DNA from: CAYVZU01 sp964455935
GTDB taxonomy: Bacteria; Fibrobacterota; CAYVZU01
Direction: 5' to 3'
Assembly (NCBI GenBank): GCA_964455935.1
Contig: CAYVZU010000098.1
Location: forward strand, 1 to 15,185
DNA length: 15,185 nucleotides
Positions within the stretch are counted from its first letter, which is position 1, and each line of letters begins with the position of its first letter. Positions 1-5,815 of this stretch are shown here, piece by piece. The notes under the pieces are model-generated. The model saw only the letters and a program-made list of their open reading frames with translations, did no database searches and was not told the DNA's origin. Both the position numbers and the translations under genes were made by a program.

Positions 1-71
1 CGTCTGGCGAAGTGCGCTTAACCGTGTGTCCATTTTTTCGGGGAAGTATCAGCGGCGATTTCCGTGCGTCA

Positions 72-163
72 GGAGGAGAACCTAGGGCTAGCCCTAGGGT
101 TGAGGCCCGGTGGTCGTTCTTCGGAAGAAAACCTCCGCGGCGAGAAGTCCGGCGGCCCGGACT
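72..163 (+). other. GC-rich cluster of inverted repeats, possible structured RNA
   Basis: Three consecutive dyads can be read. First, CCTAGGGCTAGCCCTAGG at 81-98 is a perfect 18-bp palindrome, and the arms extend to AACC/GGTT if one G is bulged. Second, TTCTT/AAGAA (117-121 with 125-129) is flanked by GGTGGT (109-114) and ACCTCC (131-136), paired with one mismatch. Third, AGTCCGG (146-152) pairs perfectly with CCGGACT (157-163) around a CGGC loop. In addition GGAGG (72-76) is complementary to CCTCC (132-136) and could close the first two into a multibranch fold. I do not recognise an Rfam family. It could be a small RNA, a leader element of the pyr operon, or repeat debris. Confidence 0.35.
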
Positions 164-250
164 GGGGGAACCTGCCACATTTTCCGCGAATGCCCACTTT
201 TCCAACGCCCTTGTTGATCTCTCAACCCCAAAGAAAGTATTTGTTCTCAG

Positions 251-282
251 CCTTTTAACCCGGTCCTGCGAGGCCGGAAAGG
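251..282 (+). promoter_or_regulatory. PyrR-binding RNA hairpin in the pyr leader
   Basis: Bases 260-277 fold into a 6-bp stem, CCGGUC paired with GGCCGG (one U-G wobble), closed by the hexaloop CUGCGA. Established knowledge: Bacillus PyrR binds RNA hairpins of consensus ARUCCNGNGAGGYU with loop CNGNGA. Bases 262-275 match 12 of 14 positions. The two differences (first A to G, last U to C) pair with each other, so base pairing is kept. A lower helix CCUUU (251-255) with AAAGG (278-282) flanks an asymmetric 5' internal loop, as in known sites. The hairpin lies about 300 bases upstream of pyrR-pyrB-pyrC on the same strand. Inference: this is the site through which PyrR with UMP controls the operon. 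Confidence 0.72.
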
Positions 283-337
283 GATCCGATGAATTCCGCA
301 ACTCACCTTTGTACATACAGATCCCCTGCGCAACCGC

Positions 338-356
338 GGCCGACCTTTTTTCTTTC
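338..356 (+). terminator. T-rich tract after a GC-rich arm, possible attenuator
   Basis: GGCCGACC (338-345) runs straight into TTTTTTCTTTC (346-356), as at the 3' side of an intrinsic terminator. No good local 5' arm is present. The best complement lies in the PyrR hairpin itself: GGUC (262-265) plus GGCCG (272-276) pair with CGGCCGACC (337-345) if the six-base loop bulges out. GGGATC (281-286) can also pair with GATCCC (320-325), which would compete with the lower helix of the PyrR hairpin. The arrangement is suggestive of alternative folds, but the long loop makes an efficient terminator doubtful. Confidence 0.25.
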
Positions 357-391
357 TACGTGTAGCCACTCAGGTACTCACGCCCATGGAT

Positions 392-494
392 GGTGTCATT
401 TCGACGAGTTTTCGAGGAGAAAACCCTTTTCCGAACGAAAAAAGATTTCTCGCGGAGTTTATCCCGAGCCTGTCGAGGGGCTCGAAATGACACC
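392..494. repeat. MITE/REP-like palindromic repeat, 103 bp with 13-bp inverted ends
   Basis: GGTGTCATTTCGA (392-404) and TCGAAATGACACC (482-494) are perfect 13-bp inverted repeats. Inside lie a hairpin GTTTTC/GAAAAC (408-413 with 419-424) and CGAGCC/GGCTCG (465-470 with 479-484). The pattern GTCATTTCGACGAG ... AGATTTCTCGCGGA ... GAAATGAC is one I recognise from dispersed palindromic repeats in many bacterial genomes. Spurious reading frames through such repeats give the tell-tale PEPVEG peptide, which is also present here. No transposase is encoded, so if it is mobile it is non-autonomous. It sits between the PyrR hairpin and the pyrR start and would be transcribed as part of the leader. Confidence 0.7.
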
Positions 495-575
495 GGAACC
501 CGACCAGTTGCTTTTCCGTTTCCAGACTTCCGTCTCACAACTCCCGATTCCCGACTTTTCTTCTCCGGAGGTTGA

Positions 576-1139
576 ATGCCCAAGGTGAAACTCAAAGAAA
601 AGGCCCTTATCATGACCGAGGAAGATCTGGGCCGCTGCATTGCCCGCATGGCGCACGAAATCGTAGAGAAAAACAAGGGCGTGGACAATCTGGTCATCGT
701 GGGTATGCGCACCCGCGGTTATCACATTGCCGGCCGCATTGCGAAGAAGATCGAGGAGATTGAGAACCGCAGCATTTCGGTCGGCGCCCTGGATGTGACA
801 TTCTATCGCGACGATTACCGGACCGGACTCAAGCAGCCGGGCGTCAAGGCGACCGAGATCCTATTCCCCATCGAGGACCAGCACGTGATTCTCGTGGACG
901 ATGTGCTCTATACGGGCCGCACCGTGCGGGCCGCGCTGGATGAACTGGTCGACCTGGGACGGGCCCGCTCCATTCAGTTTGCCGTGCTGGTCGACCGGGG
1001 CCACCGGGAAATGCCCATCCGCGCGGATTATGTGGGCAAGAATGTTCCCACGGCGCAGAATGAAGAGGTGGCCGTAAAAGTCAAAGAAGAAGATCAAGTC
1101 GACGGAGTCTGGCTTATGGAGGTGGAACCATGCCGCTGA
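576..1139 (+). CDS. pyrR: PyrR: pyr operon regulator / uracil phosphoribosyltransferase
   Basis: 187 residues, the usual PyrR length (about 180). PyrR is a UMP-sensing RNA-binding regulator of pyrimidine genes that keeps the phosphoribosyltransferase fold and often weak uracil phosphoribosyltransferase activity. The PRPP-binding signature VILVDDVLYTGRT is at residues 104-116, preceded by the typical GMRTRGYHIAGRIA segment (43-56) and DVTFYRDD (73-80). The conserved C-terminal region VLVDRGHREMPIRADYVGKN is at about 137-156. The ATG at 576 follows GGAGG at 567-571. A later in-frame ATG at 612 would remove N-terminal residues usual for the family and lacks a better ribosome site. It is the first gene of the operon and its last 10 bases overlap pyrB. 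The leader hairpin at 260-277 matches the RNA target of this protein family, which supports a regulatory role rather than simple salvage. Confidence 0.95.
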   Translation: MPKVKLKEKALIMTEEDLGRCIARMAHEIVEKNKGVDNLVIVGMRTRGYHIAGRIAKKIEEIENRSISVGALDVTFYRDDYRTGLKQPGVKATEILFPIEDQHVILVDDVLYTGRTVRAALDELVDLGRARSIQFAVLVDRGHREMPIRADYVGKNVPTAQNEEVAVKVKEEDQVDGVWLMEVEPCR

Positions 1140-2077
1140 AGATTCGCCATCTTTTGGGGCTTCAAGGCGTTTGCGGCGAGGACATCAGCGAGATCCTCGA
1201 CACCGCCAAGAGCTTCCGGGAAATTCTCGAACGACCGGTCAAGAGCGTCCCCACCCTGCGGGGCAAGACCATTGTGAACCTGTTTTACGAATCAAGCACC
1301 CGCACCCGGATCTCCTTCGAGCTGGCCGAAAAGCGCCTCTCGGGTAACGTGGTTAATTTCTCGACTTCGGCCTCCTCGGTCAGCAAAGGCGAATCGCTGC
1401 GCGACACCCTGCGCAATATCGAGGCCATGAAGATCGATGCCGTGGTGGTGCGGCACAAATCCGCGGGCGTGCCGCTGTTTCTCACCCGAATCAGTGAGGC
1501 CACGATTATCAACGCGGGAGACGGAACGCACGAGCACCCCACGCAGGCCCTGCTGGACATGATGACCATCCGCGAGAAGCTGGGCCGGCTTTCGGGATTG
1601 CGCGTGGCGATTGTGGGCGATATTCTTCACAGCCGTGTGGCCCGGTCCAATGTATGGGGACTCAAAACTATGGGTGCCTCGGTCGTGGCTTGCGGCCCTT
1701 CCACGCTGCTGCCCCAGGACGCCTCCGAACTGGGCGTCGAGTGCACGACCAACATCCACAAGGCCCTGGACGGCGCCGATGTGGTCATGCTGCTGCGCCT
1801 GCAGATCGAGCGACAGGGCGCGGGCCTGCTGCCCTCGCTGACGGAATATAGGGAGCGCTGGGGTGTGGATCGCGAGCGGCTAAAGCTCTGCCGGCCCGAT
1901 GTGATGATCATGCATCCGGGCCCCATCAACCGGGGTATTGAATTATCATCGGACGTGGCCGATGGACCCCAGTCCGTGATCCTCGAACAGGTGACCAATG
2001 GCGTGGCCGTGCGCATGGCGATTCTCTATCTGCTGTGCGGCGGACAGGCCTCCGAAGGGGGAAAGCATGCAGAATAA
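1130..2077 (+). CDS. pyrB: Aspartate carbamoyltransferase catalytic subunit
   Basis: 315 residues, standard for the catalytic chain. It condenses carbamoyl phosphate with aspartate to N-carbamoyl-aspartate, the committed step of UMP synthesis. Family motifs are in order: the carbamoyl-phosphate loop FYESSTRTRISFE (52-64), the loop SVSKGESLRDT (83-93), HPTQALLD (136-143), the hinge region VGDILHSRVARSN (162-174), the aspartate-site LLRLQIER (221-228) and HPGPINRG (262-269). GGAGG at 1118-1122 lies 7 bases before the ATG. It overlaps pyrR by 10 bases and pyrC by 11, so translational coupling is likely. No pyrI regulatory-chain gene is present in the window. With PyrR ahead of it, control is probably at the level of expression. 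Confidence 0.96.
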   Translation: MPLKIRHLLGLQGVCGEDISEILDTAKSFREILERPVKSVPTLRGKTIVNLFYESSTRTRISFELAEKRLSGNVVNFSTSASSVSKGESLRDTLRNIEAMKIDAVVVRHKSAGVPLFLTRISEATIINAGDGTHEHPTQALLDMMTIREKLGRLSGLRVAIVGDILHSRVARSNVWGLKTMGASVVACGPSTLLPQDASELGVECTTNIHKALDGADVVMLLRLQIERQGAGLLPSLTEYRERWGVDRERLKLCRPDVMIMHPGPINRGIELSSDVADGPQSVILEQVTNGVAVRMAILYLLCGGQASEGGKHAE

Positions 2078-3365
2078 TGAACGAAGCATACTCATCAAAG
2101 AAGGACGAGTTATCGATCCGCTGCGCGGCATCGACCGCACAATGGATATCGTGATCGAGGGCGAGCGCATTTCGGCCGTGGTGGACAAGGTGGATTCGGG
2201 CCAGGTCTTCGACGAGGTGATCGATGCCGGCGGCAAATGGGTCCTTCCCGGGTTGACCGACATGCATGTGCATCTGCGCGAGCCGGGCCGCGAAGATGAG
2301 GAGACCATCGAAACCGGCGCGCGCGCCGCGGCCGCCGGCGGGTTTACGGCCGTCGCCTGCATGCCCAACACCCAGCCCGTGCTGGATGACGAATCCAAAG
2401 TCCGCTACGTGGTGCTGCAGGGCCAGAATGCATCCGCCCGTGTCTATCCCATCGGCGCGATCACCAAGGGCCAGGAAGGCAAGGAGCTGGCCCTGATCGG
2501 CGAGATGGTCGATGCCGGAGCCGTGGCCATCAGCGAAGACGGAAAATCCGTGCGCGATGCGGGGCTGATGCGCAATGCGCTCAATTACGCCAAGATGTTC
2601 AACATTCCCGTTATTGCCCACTGCGAGGACCCCGACCTCTCCCGGGGCGGATTCATGAATGAGAGCGCGACCTCGACCGTACTGGGCATCAAGGGAATTC
2701 CCTCCCTGGCCGAGGAAGTCATTGTTGCGCGGGATCTGATTCTGGCCGAGTATCTGAGGGCGCGGATCCACATTGCCCATGTCAGCACCGCGGGCTCCAT
2801 TCGGCTGATCCGGGAGTTCAAGAGCCGCGGCGTGCAGGTCACCGCCGAAACGGCGCCGCACTATTTTTCGCTTACCGACCGGGCCCTGCTTGACTACAAC
2901 AACAACGCCAAAATGAACCCCCCTCTACGCACCGCGCAGGACGTGGAGGCGATCAAGCAGGCCCTGGCCGACGGAACGATCGATGCCATTGCAACGGACC
3001 ATGCTCCGCACTCGCTGGAGGAGAAGGATTGCGAGTTCGAGGCCGCGGCCAACGGCATCATCGGCCTTGAGACCGCGGTGGCCCTCACCTACACGCACCT
3101 GGTTGCGCCGGGAATCCTTTCGCCCGCGCAAATGGTCGAGAAGCTCAGCATCAAACCCAGCGAAATCCTCCGTCTGCCCGGCGGTTCGCTGGGTCGCGGA
3201 GACCCGGCCGATATCACGGTGTTCGATCCCGGATTGGATTGGGTGGTGGATCCCGAGAAATTTTTTTCCAAATCGCGCAACACCCCGTTTGGCGGGGCCG
3301 CTCTAAAAGGCAAGGTGATCTGCACGATCCTGGGCGGGCGAATCACCTTCGGCGGGGAAGGATAG
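2067..3365 (+). CDS. pyrC: Dihydroorotase, probably catalytically active
   Basis: 432 residues from the ATG at 2067, the length of class I (multifunctional-type) dihydroorotases. It cyclises carbamoyl-aspartate to dihydroorotate. The expected metal-site residues of the amidohydrolase fold are all visible: HVH in DMHVHLREPG (His67, His69), the bridging Asp in SEDG (Asp158), His185 in AHCED, His238 in HIAHVST, and Asp311 in ATDHAPHS. This separates it from the inactive PyrC-like partners that some bacteria pair with PyrB. The frame is open further upstream to an ATG at 1998, but that lies deep in pyrB and gives a cysteine/tryptophan-rich non-family N-terminus. The 2067 start has AAGGGGGA just ahead and overlaps the pyrB stop by 11 bases. 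Last gene of the pyr operon. Confidence 0.95.
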   Translation: MQNNERSILIKEGRVIDPLRGIDRTMDIVIEGERISAVVDKVDSGQVFDEVIDAGGKWVLPGLTDMHVHLREPGREDEETIETGARAAAAGGFTAVACMPNTQPVLDDESKVRYVVLQGQNASARVYPIGAITKGQEGKELALIGEMVDAGAVAISEDGKSVRDAGLMRNALNYAKMFNIPVIAHCEDPDLSRGGFMNESATSTVLGIKGIPSLAEEVIVARDLILAEYLRARIHIAHVSTAGSIRLIREFKSRGVQVTAETAPHYFSLTDRALLDYNNNAKMNPPLRTAQDVEAIKQALADGTIDAIATDHAPHSLEEKDCEFEAAANGIIGLETAVALTYTHLVAPGILSPAQMVEKLSIKPSEILRLPGGSLGRGDPADITVFDPGLDWVVDPEKFFSKSRNTPFGGAALKGKVICTILGGRITFGGEG

Positions 3366-3489
3366 ATGTCACGGGAGGCAAACGGGAGCCAAGACAGAAG
3401 GTGGTACGCTTTCCTCCAATACAAAGGTTCATGATATGAGTAAGGATTCACGGCCCAAGGCGGCATGCACTGGACCGGCCAGAACAGCC

Positions 3490-3503
3490 TGCAAGCGCTT
3501 GCA
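3490..3503. promoter_or_regulatory. Perfect LacI/GalR-family operator palindrome
   Basis: TGCAAGCGCTTGCA is a perfect 14-bp palindrome with a central CG. It fits the LacI/GalR-family operator pattern TGNAANCGNTTNCA at every fixed position. Such repressors usually answer to sugars or sugar-derived ligands. The site lies in the pyrC-downstream intergenic region, 113 bases ahead of the glycoside-hydrolase-like gene starting at 3617. No LacI-type regulator is encoded in the window. The match is seen; binding and target are inferred. Confidence 0.5.
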
Positions 3504-3506
3504 ATG

Positions 3507-3528
3507 GGCCCATTTTATTCAAATGGCC
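3507..3528 (+). other. Hairpin after the pyr operon without a T-run
   Basis: CCATTT (3510-3515) pairs with AAATGG (3521-3526) around a TATTC loop, extended by GG/CC with one bulged C. It lies about 140 bases after the pyrC stop. There is no T-run behind it, so a classical intrinsic terminator is not supported. It could stabilise an mRNA 3' end or be incidental. Confidence 0.3.
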
Positions 3529-3553
3529 TGAAATGCTAAATACCTGCCGACCC

Positions 3554-3587
3554 TTGGCGGGATGCGCTTCGCCCAAATATTTATATT
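3554..3587 (+). promoter_or_regulatory. Possible sigma-70-type promoter for the accessory genes
   Basis: TTGGCG at 3554-3559 is followed after 18 bases by TATTTA (3578-3583), within the AT-rich run AAATATTTATATTAG that stands out in GC-rich surroundings. It lies about 35-60 bases ahead of the gene at 3617 and about 50 bases downstream of the LacI-type operator. The -10 fit is moderate and TATATT (3582-3587) is an alternative with poorer spacing. Confidence 0.35.
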
Positions 3588-3616
3588 AGCGAATTCAATC
3601 AAGATTGGAGGAGCCC

Positions 3617-4180
3617 GTGGGTGAGCGCCTGATTCTGGAGACCGATAGGATTCGGGCGTCGATGGATACGGACACTCTCAAAGTGGACGTGTTGGACAAG
3701 ACCGCGGGCGTGACCTGGGAAACGCCGGCCGATGGTCCGCATGATATTGGTGTGCGCATTGGTGGTGTTTCCAGCGAGCATTCGTTTGCCTCGAATTTCG
3801 AGCGTACAATCCTTCGGCCGGCCGTCTTTTCGGCTTTGAACTGCTTTGTGGGGTTCGAACTGGCGGCCGGACGCGGCGACGAAATCGTAATCACTTTGGG
3901 CGAGGCGCCGGGCACGGGCCGGCCCGCTCCCATGGCCGGCTCGTTTCCGCGTAATTTCATCACGCCGGTCTCCTCCAATGCCTACACGATCTTTCCCGCC
4001 GCGATGGGAATGCTGATTCCCGGAAACTGGCATTCCTTTGTCGACGGCGATTTCGAACACGAACGGGCCGAATTCGCTTCGGGAGTATCGGTCGAGTGCA
4101 ATCAGCGCGACAAGACCTTCCGGATTCATGGGCTGTCGGGTCTCGAAGAGAAGATGATGCCTGTACCGGGTTGGAAGTGA
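3617..4180 (+). CDS. Glycoside-hydrolase-like N-terminal domain protein, possibly truncated
   Basis: 187 residues from GTG 3617, chosen because GGAGGA (3607-3612) lies 4 bases before it. A TTG at 3605 in the same frame would overlap that ribosome site. There is no signal peptide and no membrane segment. The protein looks all-beta. The opening (ILETDRIRASMDTDTLKVDV then LDKTAGVTWETPADG, about residues 6-40) and the later FPAAMGMLIPGNWHSF (about 129-144) resemble the N-terminal beta-sandwich of large glycosidase-like proteins of the DUF5696/galactose-mutarotase-like type, which normally continue into a catalytic barrel. Here the frame stops at PVPGWK with no barrel following in any frame before the next gene. 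It may be a remnant of a larger enzyme or a free-standing sugar-binding domain. The LacI-type operator upstream fits a carbohydrate link. Family assignment is from memory and tentative. Confidence 0.6.
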   Translation: MGERLILETDRIRASMDTDTLKVDVLDKTAGVTWETPADGPHDIGVRIGGVSSEHSFASNFERTILRPAVFSALNCFVGFELAAGRGDEIVITLGEAPGTGRPAPMAGSFPRNFITPVSSNAYTIFPAAMGMLIPGNWHSFVDGDFEHERAEFASGVSVECNQRDKTFRIHGLSGLEEKMMPVPGWK

Positions 4181-4252
4181 AGAGCGTCAACTACAATGAA
4201 ACAGGGATTTGAGAGCAAGGATCGTCGAAGATAGAGGAAGGCATCTCGTTTG

Positions 4253-4280
4253 GGTTGGGCTCGCCCTCAACCTTGTTGTC
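4253..4280 (+). terminator. Weak possible terminator after the glycosidase-like gene
   Basis: GGTTGGG (4253-4259) pairs with CCC..AACC (4264-4266, 4269-4272) around a CTCG loop, with a two-base bulge. It is followed by TTGTTGT, a broken T-rich stretch. The stem is only 7 bp and the T-run interrupted, so efficiency is doubtful. It lies between the stop at 4180 and the next start at 4313, where nothing else is visible. Confidence 0.25.
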
Positions 4281-4312
4281 TGCTATACGTTTCGCCATCG
4301 ATAGGAGTTCCC

Positions 4313-5356
4313 ATGAGTCTGTATCGTCAGGTCATCGTAAAAAACCCGATCTTTCATGGCAACGAGCTATTCTGCTCGTTCGAAAACCTGCGCTGTCCCC
4401 GTTTTGCGCAACTGCGCGAGCGTTATAAGCTGGACAAGGTTGTGGCGGGGGAGAAGGATGAATTCAAGCGGATTCTGTTGCTGCGCCATTGGCTGGTCAC
4501 CCACATCAAGATCAATAACGAACACCCCACGCACACACGAGGTGATGCCTTTGGCATTCTAGACGCGGCTCTCAAGGGCGGCGGATTTCACTGCGCGCAT
4601 TTCATGGTTGTGCAGAATGCGGTTATGAACGCCTACGGATATGTGACGCGCTGCCTTGGAGCGGGTCCGGGCCGGAACAAACCGGAATTGGCCGGACATC
4701 ATGGGATTAATGAGGTATGGTCGAACCAATATCAGAAATGGTTTCTATCCGACGCCAAGTATGATTTCCATTTCGAGAAGAAAGGCCTTCCCCTGTCCGC
4801 GCTTGAAATTCGCGACGAGGTGTTAAAAAATAAGGCGGTCGACATCCAGCGCTGCTCCGGTCCTGACCGGACGTTTCTGGATGATGGCGGCAACGAGCGC
4901 TCAGCGCTGACCTACACCTGGGTCACGTGGGAAATTCAGGGGAATCGCCATTGCGGCTGGCCTCTTTTTCACTCCTCGGCCATAGCTGTATATGAGGACG
5001 ACTATTTTCGCAAACACACATGGTATCGCCGCGTGGGCAAAGGCGTGATTCCACATTGGGCCTATGAGAAGAACTACTTCATCAAGGTTCGTAACCGCAC
5101 CTGGATCGAGTGGACGGCCAACACACTCCAGCTTCGGGTTCATATAAAGGGGACCCGTGCCAGTGTGGAGATCACATCCTCCACGCCCAATTTCCAGGAA
5201 TACCAGATCAAAGCCGTTGGCGGGTCGTGGAGGAAGACCCCCGAGATTTTCACGGTGCCCCTCTCACGCAAGAACCACGAATGGGTCTTGCGCGCCAAAA
5301 ACCTCGCGGGTGTCTGCGGGCCCGAACACCGGCTGGTGATCGAGAAAGAAAGCTAA
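4313..5356 (+). CDS. Transglutaminase-like (papain-fold) protein
   Basis: 347 residues from ATG 4313, preceded by AGGAG at 4303-4307. The in-frame extension to 4250 has no ribosome site and an unconvincing N-terminus. The core matches transglutaminase-like cysteine proteins: Cys94 in GGGFHCAHFMVVQNAVMNAYG, His129/His130 in GHHGINEVW, and Asp147 in WFLSDAKYD, which form the expected Cys-His-Asp triad. Before it lies a helix-rich stretch (FKRILLLRHWLVTHIKIN, 51-68), and after it a beta-rich C-terminal part (about 255-345) ending in an Ig-like or jelly-roll segment. No signal peptide is visible, so it is likely cytoplasmic unless exported otherwise. Possible activities are protease, amidase or crosslinking; the substrate is unknown. 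It follows the glycosidase-like gene on the same strand and converges on fliJ with 1 base between stops. Confidence 0.75.
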   Translation: MSLYRQVIVKNPIFHGNELFCSFENLRCPRFAQLRERYKLDKVVAGEKDEFKRILLLRHWLVTHIKINNEHPTHTRGDAFGILDAALKGGGFHCAHFMVVQNAVMNAYGYVTRCLGAGPGRNKPELAGHHGINEVWSNQYQKWFLSDAKYDFHFEKKGLPLSALEIRDEVLKNKAVDIQRCSGPDRTFLDDGGNERSALTYTWVTWEIQGNRHCGWPLFHSSAIAVYEDDYFRKHTWYRRVGKGVIPHWAYEKNYFIKVRNRTWIEWTANTLQLRVHIKGTRASVEITSSTPNFQEYQIKAVGGSWRKTPEIFTVPLSRKNHEWVLRAKNLAGVCGPEHRLVIEKES

Positions 5357-5357
5357 G

Positions 5358-5813
5358 CTACCCGGCTGTGCGGAGATTGCGTACGTATTGAATTTGGCAG
5401 AGGTCGTCGACGGCCTTGGTCTCGGCGCGGCGGGCCGCGTTGCGCCATTCCTGAAAGCGGCGTTCGCGCAGGTTCTCGATCGCCTTCTTTTCCTGGGTGG
5501 CCCGCACCAGGGCCAGGCGCTTCTGTTCCTGCTCCAACAGAATACGGCGAATTTCAAGCTCCTGCAAAATCGCCTTCCGTTCAAGATGAAGACGATAGCT
5601 GACGGCCTGGCTCATGGCCTCTGGAACAATTTTTTTTTTGCGCCGCTCCAGTTCGTCGCGCTGCAATTCGGTCCATTCCTGCTCAATCGCCCCTAGCCCG
5701 CCCTGCGCTTGAAGCAGGCGGATATTCACTTTGGCCAACTCCTGCTTGCATTCATCTTCTTTGCGCCGCCGCATTTCCAGCAGGGCTTCCAACGTGAAAT
5801 GAAATTGCTTCAT
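5358..5813 (-). CDS. fliJ: Flagellar export chaperone/stalk FliJ
   Basis: 151 residues, the normal FliJ size (about 145-150), almost wholly charged alpha-helix as expected for its antiparallel coiled coil. The N-terminus MKQFHFTLEALLEMRRRKED is characteristic (short, F-x-F-x-L-x-x-L-L). FliJ sits in the pore of the FliI hexamer and escorts export chaperones at the base of the flagellar type III apparatus. It begins 2 bases after the fliI stop and a weak AGAGGTG lies about 11 bases before the ATG, so coupling to fliI is likely. The coding strand carries a run of ten A (5630-5639; Lys59-Lys61 and the next base), a slippage-prone tract. It is the last gene of the flagellar operon and no terminator hairpin follows its stop. 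Confidence 0.88.
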   Translation of the reverse strand: MKQFHFTLEALLEMRRRKEDECKQELAKVNIRLLQAQGGLGAIEQEWTELQRDELERRKKKIVPEAMSQAVSYRLHLERKAILQELEIRRILLEQEQKRLALVRATQEKKAIENLRERRFQEWRNAARRAETKAVDDLCQIQYVRNLRTAG

Positions 5814-5815
5814 TG

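Larger units (their letters stand above)
1..575. other. Long non-coding region and pyr operon leader
   Basis: There is no convincing protein-coding frame here. The open frames that exist have no family resemblance, and some run through a palindromic repeat. The stretch holds a GC-rich cluster of potential hairpins (72-163), a PyrR-binding-type hairpin (251-282), a T-rich tract (346-356), a 103-bp palindromic repeat (392-494) and the pyrR ribosome binding site (567-571). I see no tRNA or other RNA gene I can name. I could not find a strong sigma-70 promoter: the nearest candidate upstream of the PyrR hairpin is TTGTTG at 211-216 with a poor -10. Bases 1-60 and 164-250 hold nothing I can interpret. 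Confidence 0.7.

Noticed and set aside
146..163. AGTCCGGCGGCCCGGACT as a second PyrR site
   Set aside because: The 5' half resembles the consensus but the GAGG segment and the hexaloop are missing; the loop is only CGGC.
211..240. Sigma-70 promoter TTGTTG / AAGTAT ahead of the PyrR hairpin
   Set aside because: Only three of six bases match in each box; the position would be right but the sequence evidence is too weak.
12..365. Open frame of 117 codons at the left edge
   Set aside because: Arginine/proline-rich composition without domains, no ribosome binding site, and it crosses the palindromes and the PyrR hairpin.
289..588. Open frame of about 99 codons through the pyr leader, containing PEPVEG
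   Set aside because: PEPVEG is the usual translation artefact of a palindromic repeat; the frame overlaps the 392-494 element and has no ribosome site or family resemblance.
1998..2066. Upstream start for pyrC at 1998
   Set aside because: Would overlap pyrB by 80 bases and add a tryptophan/cysteine-rich peptide unlike dihydroorotase; the 2067 ATG has a ribosome site.
1926..2861. Open frame of 311 codons antisense to pyrB and pyrC
   Set aside because: Same mirror effect; histidine/glycine/arginine-rich with no recognisable domain, and the opposite strand carries intact PyrB and PyrC motifs.
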